Source: Prevotella sp. (GTDB lineage Bacteria; Bacteroidota; Bacteroidia; Bacteroidales; Bacteroidaceae). From it: DNA of 64,000 nucleotides. Shown one piece after another: positions 60,032-64,000 of the stretch. Position 1 is the stretch's first letter. Each line of letters opens with the position of its first letter. The stretch spans positions 62,001-126,000 of the forward strand of contig JAIKZG010000009.1 of NCBI GenBank assembly GCA_024682415.1, read 5' to 3'. The notes below the pieces were generated by a model. It was not told the DNA's origin. It searched no databases and saw nothing but the letters and a program-made list of their open reading frames with translations. The position numbers were made by a program, and so were the translations under genes.

Positions 60032-61051
60032 TTATTCTAAAATTTTGCCTTTCATTGATTTAGAATACCAAACGGCATTCTTGCCGTTCTTGTCGGCATA
60101 TATGAAATATGCCATTAGCTCTGGATGCTTGTCGAGAATGATCTTCGCCTTTTCTATTCCCATCACCATGAAAGCTGTAGCATAAGCATCGGCTGTGGCG
60201 CAGTTGTTGGCGAGAACTGTTGCCGAAAGCAAGCTATGCTGCACTGGATAACCAGAGTGTGGGTCTATCGTGTGAGCGTATTTCTTTCCGCCTTTGTAGT
60301 AGAAATTGCGGTAATTGCCACTTGTCGCCATCGCCTTGTCGGTAACGTTGAGCACGGTCTGTATTTCCTGATTGGTGTTAAGAGAGTCGTCAGAAGGCTT
60401 TGTCACGCCTATCTTCCATGGCAAACGCTTCTCGCTCAGTCCTTTAGTTACAATCTCGCCACCTATTTCAATCATGAAATTGTCGATACCTTTGCTTTTT
60501 AGCAGTCGGGCAATCACATCGCTGCCATATCCCTTGGCTATCGCGCTGCAGTCGAGAGTAACTCTTTGGTCTTTCTTCACAACCTTTCTGCCTTGCAATG
60601 CCACTTTGTCGTATCCTATGAAATGCTTTATCGAGTCTACAGAATGGCTGTTTGGCATAGTGTTGTGCTTAAAGCCGAATCCCCACATGTTTACGAGCGG
60701 AGCTACAGTTATGTCGAAAGCACCGTCGGTCTCCTTTGATATGTCTGCCGCCAAAGTGAATACATCGGCAAACATATCATCCACAGTAGGGCTTTTGCCT
60801 GAGTTTATCTGTGAAATTATTGAAGTCTTGTTGAATGTAGACAGCGAAGCGTCCACCTTGTTCAGCTCCTGCAATATCTCGCCGTTGATGTCGTGATCAT
60901 ATTGATATGTCACGTTGTATATCGTGCCGAAAATAAAGCCCGTATTATGCTGATAGGGCGTGTTTCGCTGCTGCTTTACTATTATTATCGTTCCGATTAT
61001 CAGAAACAATAGGAACAAACTCTGCAATAAAACTTTCTTCTTCTTAGTCAT
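60032..61051 (-). CDS. apbE: FAD:protein FMN transferase (ApbE)
   Basis: The 339-residue protein has an N-terminal membrane anchor or lipoprotein-free signal (about 7-26). ApbE motifs are DGAFDITVAPLVNMWGFG, TLDCSAIAKGYGSDVIARLL, MIEIGGEIVTKG and YAHTIDPHSGYPVQHSLLSATVL, followed by ATADAYATAFMVMG. It links FMN through phosphate to Thr or Ser of target proteins, such as the Nqr and Rnf subunits, in the periplasm. It lies 53 nt after the DUF6048 gene. Confidence 0.94.
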   Translation of the reverse strand: MTKKKKVLLQSLFLLFLIIGTIIIVKQQRNTPYQHNTGFIFGTIYNVTYQYDHDINGEILQELNKVDASLSTFNKTSIISQINSGKSPTVDDMFADVFTLAADISKETDGAFDITVAPLVNMWGFGFKHNTMPNSHSVDSIKHFIGYDKVALQGRKVVKKDQRVTLDCSAIAKGYGSDVIARLLKSKGIDNFMIEIGGEIVTKGLSEKRLPWKIGVTKPSDDSLNTNQEIQTVLNVTDKAMATSGNYRNFYYKGGKKYAHTIDPHSGYPVQHSLLSATVLANNCATADAYATAFMVMGIEKAKIILDKHPELMAYFIYADKNGKNAVWYSKSMKGKILE

Positions 61052-61104
61052 CTGTTATAGGTTATATTGTTTTTAATTTATGGTTGCTCTTTGTTATGCG
61101 TTGG

Positions 61105-61806
61105 TTATTTGCCGAGTTGGAATGTGACGTTGAATGTAGCTCCCAAGCGTGTGTTGCCCGATCTTCCGTATCCAGGCACATACCATGGCGAGCCCACTTC
61201 GCCGTCTTTGTGGCTTAGTCTGCGCTTATATCTCACGCTCCAACCCAGTCGCAGCGGGCCTGCTATCTTCGCGTCAAGACCTATCACCGCTTCAAGCCAA
61301 TGATAGTTTGCCTTTACGCCTTCGGCAATGTATCTCACATCTTTATCTCCCCATACAGGGTCGATAATCTCTTGATTTTCAACATCGTATTTAAATGACG
61401 TAAAACCATATCTGAAGCCTGCGTAAACACGATTTATGTCGTGCTTGTTCTTCATTATGTTGAAGTCGCAGCCTATTCTGCCGTAAGGAGCAGAAGTCTT
61501 AAATTTGTTGTGAGTTGTCGCGTCGTCAGAATCAGCCTCTCCAAGTCCTATTTCCATGGTAGGGAAGTATTTATCCTTTATGTTCAGTTTCGCGAATGCC
61601 TCATATTGCCCGTAGGTGCTTGCCGCTCTTTGTATCGCCCCCACGAGGTCTACGCCCACTGCCACTCCGCGAAAAGTAGGGATAGAGTCTTCATTGATTG
61701 TAGCTGCTCCGTTCTTCCCATTGCTGTTTTGGGCGTTCGTTCCCAATGCAGGCATTAGAAAGGCGAGCATCAACAAGCATTTCGCTATATTCATTTTCTT
61801 ATTCAT
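61105..61806 (-). CDS. DUF6048-like outer-membrane beta-barrel protein
   Basis: The 233-residue protein has a signal peptide (MNKKMNIAKCLLMLAFLMPALGTNA) and about ten amphipathic beta-strands with aromatic girdles, ending LGATFNVTFQLGK, which resembles an outer-membrane insertion signal. It is probably a small barrel. The pairing with the DUF6452-like lipoprotein, overlapping by 8 nt, is a recurring Bacteroidales arrangement, from memory. Function is unknown. Confidence 0.75.
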   Translation of the reverse strand: MNKKMNIAKCLLMLAFLMPALGTNAQNSNGKNGAATINEDSIPTFRGVAVGVDLVGAIQRAASTYGQYEAFAKLNIKDKYFPTMEIGLGEADSDDATTHNKFKTSAPYGRIGCDFNIMKNKHDINRVYAGFRYGFTSFKYDVENQEIIDPVWGDKDVRYIAEGVKANYHWLEAVIGLDAKIAGPLRLGWSVRYKRRLSHKDGEVGSPWYVPGYGRSGNTRLGATFNVTFQLGK

Positions 61807-62299
61807 GGGCTTTGAAATATATGTAGAAATGAGGTTTTGTGTGGTTGTATGTCACGTCGGCTTTCTTTATCCTTATGGAGTCGATAGCATTGTGAGTAGT
61901 GCTCACTCCCTGAATGTCGTGGAAGAATGCCGGCGCGCAGTCTACAGATTCAAAGTGAGGCTTGTTGGTCTTTGTCACGGTCACCGTGTCGATGGCTGAT
62001 GTGCCGTCGGCTCGCTTTATGTCAAAAAAGAAAACGTCTTCATCGCGATTATAGCTCATAGGGATGAGCAGACTGTCGATATTCACCACCTTATTATATA
62101 TAACGGTGTCGTTGCCGTCGATGCGCTGAGTGGAAACGGTGAGTGTATCTTTCAGCGTGTCCACATCTCCCGCAAGTCGGTAGTTGGTTCTTACCTTGTT
62201 ATTTATAGAGCAGTCTATCGACGAGCAGCCTGCCATCACCGCCACCATAAGCGTGGCGACGGCTGAGCCTATTCTCGTATTTCGCTTCTTGACATTCAT
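61799..62299 (-). CDS. DUF6452-like lipoprotein
   Basis: The 166-residue protein has lipobox VMAGC with Cys25 followed by SSIDCS. The mature part is beta-rich (DTLKDTLTVSTQRIDGNDTVIYNKVVNIDSLLIPMSYN) and contains three further cysteines or nearby pairs that might form disulphides. It overlaps the next gene by 8 nt and is thus made with it. A lipoprotein plus barrel pair could form an outer-membrane complex, but this is inference. Confidence 0.75.
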   Translation of the reverse strand: MNVKKRNTRIGSAVATLMVAVMAGCSSIDCSINNKVRTNYRLAGDVDTLKDTLTVSTQRIDGNDTVIYNKVVNIDSLLIPMSYNRDEDVFFFDIKRADGTSAIDTVTVTKTNKPHFESVDCAPAFFHDIQGVSTTHNAIDSIRIKKADVTYNHTKPHFYIYFKAHE

Positions 62300-62360
62300 A
62301 TATATAAATATGTATATTCTTATCCAGATTTGGAATCTGTTTCCTTTTGTCTTTTTTATC

Positions 62361-63323
62361 TTACTTTTCCACCTTTATAGTCTTCTCTATCTGGTAGTCG
62401 TTGCGTCCCTGTGAGGTGCGGCTTATAAGGTCGCCAAGGAAGCCGGCAAGGAAAAGCTGCGTTCCTAAAATCATCATTGTCAGCGCAATGTAGAAATAAG
62501 GAGTGTCGGTTATCAGTCGCTGTGGAATGCCTTGCGAAAGGGCGTAGAGCTTGTCAGCGCCGAGGCATATTATAGCAATGAATCCGATGAATGACACCAG
62601 CGAGCCCAAGAATCCGAACACGTGCATCGGTTTTTTGCCGAAATTGCTTAAGAACCAAAGGGTTATCAAGTCGAGATAACCGTTGAAGAAACGGTTGATA
62701 CCAAACTTAGAACTGCCGTATTTGCGCGCCTGATGATGAACAATCTTTTCGCCTATCTTGTCGAAACCGGCGTTCTTTGCAAGATAAGGAATGTAGCGGT
62801 GCATTTCTCCATACACCTCAATGCTCTTCACCACGTCTTTTCTGTAAGCCTTCAGTCCGCAGTTGAAGTCATGCAGATTCTTTATTCCGCTCACTTTTCT
62901 TGCCGTAGCGTTGAACAGCTTTGTAGGAATGGTCTTCGACAATGGGTCGTAGCGCTTCTGCTTCCAGCCGCTCACGAGATCATAGCCGTCGTCCATTATC
63001 ATGTGGTAAAGTCCTGGTATCTCGTCAGGAGAGTCCTGCAAGTCGGCATCCATGGTTATCACCACGTCGCCCTCCGCAGCCTTGAATCCGCAATACAAGG
63101 CAGGGCTTTTTCCGTAGTTTCTGCGGAATTTTATCGCGCGCACATTCTCGTGCTCATCGCTCAGTTTTTCTATTACTTTCCATGAATTGTCGGTAGAGCC
63201 GTCGTTTACGAATATCACTTCGTAGCTGAATTTGTTGGCTTCCATCACGCGTGCTATCCATGCGTGGAGTTCCGACAGGGAGTCTTCCTCATTGTATAGA
63301 GGGATAATAACAGATATATCCAT
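62361..63323 (-). CDS. GT2 polyprenyl-phosphate glycosyltransferase
   Basis: The 320-residue protein has a GT-A domain (residues 1-225): VIIPLYNEEDSLSELHAW, VNDGSTDNSW, and VVITMDADLQDSPDEIPGL with the metal-binding Asp pair. Two membrane helices follow (about 232-256 and 269-297). This is the DPM1/ArnC/GtrB architecture, in which a sugar is moved from a nucleotide to undecaprenyl phosphate. The sugar is not known. It follows the DUF4199 gene by 17 nt. Confidence 0.92.
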   Translation of the reverse strand: MDISVIIPLYNEEDSLSELHAWIARVMEANKFSYEVIFVNDGSTDNSWKVIEKLSDEHENVRAIKFRRNYGKSPALYCGFKAAEGDVVITMDADLQDSPDEIPGLYHMIMDDGYDLVSGWKQKRYDPLSKTIPTKLFNATARKVSGIKNLHDFNCGLKAYRKDVVKSIEVYGEMHRYIPYLAKNAGFDKIGEKIVHHQARKYGSSKFGINRFFNGYLDLITLWFLSNFGKKPMHVFGFLGSLVSFIGFIAIICLGADKLYALSQGIPQRLITDTPYFYIALTMMILGTQLFLAGFLGDLISRTSQGRNDYQIEKTIKVEK

Positions 63324-63340
63324 ATATATTAATAATATGA

Positions 63341-63898
63341 TTATTGTTTCTCGTTTTTATTTCTTTTCTTTCCTATAAGTGCTATCGGCATGCTCAGGAA
63401 GAAGCCTATGCAGAGATTTTGCAGCATAAACATAAACGCAATTTCCAGCGCGCTCAGGCTTGTAATCGTGGCTACAGCGTCGGTGAGCTGTCGGGTGTTC
63501 ACTCCGTAGGCTTTGTATACAGGCAATGCCTGGCTTATCGTGCTGTTGAGCATATCAGCGAAGCGTCCGTTGTCGAGGTAAGAGAAATACAGCATCTGGC
63601 TTACCGCCAATATCAGCGATGCGTAGAAGAATGAATATAGGCAATACACCAGCGCGCGTTTGAATGATATAGAGCCGCCCAATGCGTAGTTGCGGAATTT
63701 TATCAGTCGCCATCCTACGATGAAAGGTGTCGCCATCATCAATAGCGAGTTGAGCATGCTTTGTGGCATGAAAATAAGTGCCGCAAAACTTATTACCCAT
63801 ATCAAGCCTAATAAAGCACCGTCTTGACGGGCAAAAGCACGCACTTGAAACAAGGCTTCAATGCGCCTAAACTCTTTTTCTATATTTCCTGTGTCCAT
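63341..63898 (-). CDS. DUF4199 membrane protein
   Basis: The start at 63898 (MDTGNIEKEFRRIEALFQVRA) is preferred because a -7 box (63907-63914) lies between it and the upstream ATG at 63931. The 185-residue protein has four hydrophobic segments. It matches the layout of DUF4199 proteins, which often stand directly before a GT2 gene of this kind in Bacteroidota. Its role is unknown; a supporting part in lipid-linked sugar transfer is a guess from position. Confidence 0.85.
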   Translation of the reverse strand: MDTGNIEKEFRRIEALFQVRAFARQDGALLGLIWVISFAALIFMPQSMLNSLLMMATPFIVGWRLIKFRNYALGGSISFKRALVYCLYSFFYASLILAVSQMLYFSYLDNGRFADMLNSTISQALPVYKAYGVNTRQLTDAVATITSLSALEIAFMFMLQNLCIGFFLSMPIALIGKKRNKNEKQ

Positions 63899-63906
63899 AT
63901 TTTTTG

Positions 63907-63914
63907 CAAAAATA
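63907..63914 (-). promoter_or_regulatory. -7 box of the DUF4199-GT2 operon
   Basis: TATTTTTG on the minus strand lies 8 nt before the chosen start codon. The remaining bases to the window end show no gene. Confidence 0.5.
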
Positions 63915-64000
63915 GTCATTTTAGCTAACATAAAAGAGATTTACTGGCAAAAAATATATCCATTCGTAGTTTTATAACCTTAGTGGAAGAAACGAAAATT

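Overview
The window looks like a chromosomal segment from a Bacteroidales bacterium, most likely Prevotella or a close relative. The grounds are the house promoter (TTTG, 19-21 nt, TAnnTTTG) in front of many genes, the near absence of Shine-Dalgarno sequences, the LpxC-FabZ fusion, fimbrillin-type lipoproteins, an OmpA porin with coiled coil, and several Bacteroidota-only protein families. All names rest on reading motifs by eye; no database search was run.

Layout. 1-1.4 kb: the end of a type III restriction enzyme whose helicase and nuclease parts lie in two reading frames. 1.4-2.8 kb: a promoter, a candidate 20-residue Cys-Cys peptide gene and a helical protein of unknown function. 2.8-12 kb: a GH115 xylan alpha-glucuronidase and an aminotransferase, each preceded by the same 86-bp terminator-plus-promoter cassette, then an FtsX-type permease and two tandem acyl-CoA ligases. 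12-12.9 kb: tRNA-Phe and RNase P RNA. 13-25 kb, minus strand: ompA, then the lipid A genes with miaA, and upstream phoH, purC, ubiE, aroE, purM, prfA and pyrF. 25-29.5 kb, plus strand: M15-like protein, fmt, a TsaC/Sua5 protein and a ClC channel.

29.5-30.8 kb is gene-free and is the oddest part: eight copies of a motif phased at 41 bp, two pointing one way and six the other, containing perfect 24-bp and 33-bp inverted repeats, followed by degenerate TCTGTG-type repeats. Two tandem fimbrillin-like lipoproteins follow, then xseA and xseB (separated by the same TCTGTG repeat family), ilvE, a DUF3836-like protein, a DUF2975/HTH pair, an M13 peptidase and a 44-residue membrane protein. 40.7-47.6 kb holds wecB, a sugar-kinase/RapZ-C fusion, a ZIP transporter, a PL11 rhamnogalacturonan lyase and a GH25 lysozyme. 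47.6-64 kb holds a zinc-ribbon protein with recF and a DciA-like gene, a minus-strand operon of M3 peptidase, dCMP deaminase, S41 protease and 5-formyl-THF cyclo-ligase, a 55-residue lipoprotein, the DUF4924-rfbD-prfC operon, a LysE exporter, and a run from DUF4199 through a GT2 transferase and ApbE to a Crp/Fnr regulator.

Most genes are housekeeping: envelope synthesis (lpx genes, OmpA, WecB, RfbD, GT2), nucleotides (purC, purM, pyrF, dCMP deaminase), translation (prfA, prfC, fmt, miaA, TsaC) and repair (recF, xseAB). The items most worth follow-up are the phased 41-bp array, the small Cys-Cys peptide, the split restriction enzyme, the kinase-RapZ fusion, and four genes whose -7 box sits exactly 4 nt before the start codon, which predicts leaderless mRNAs.
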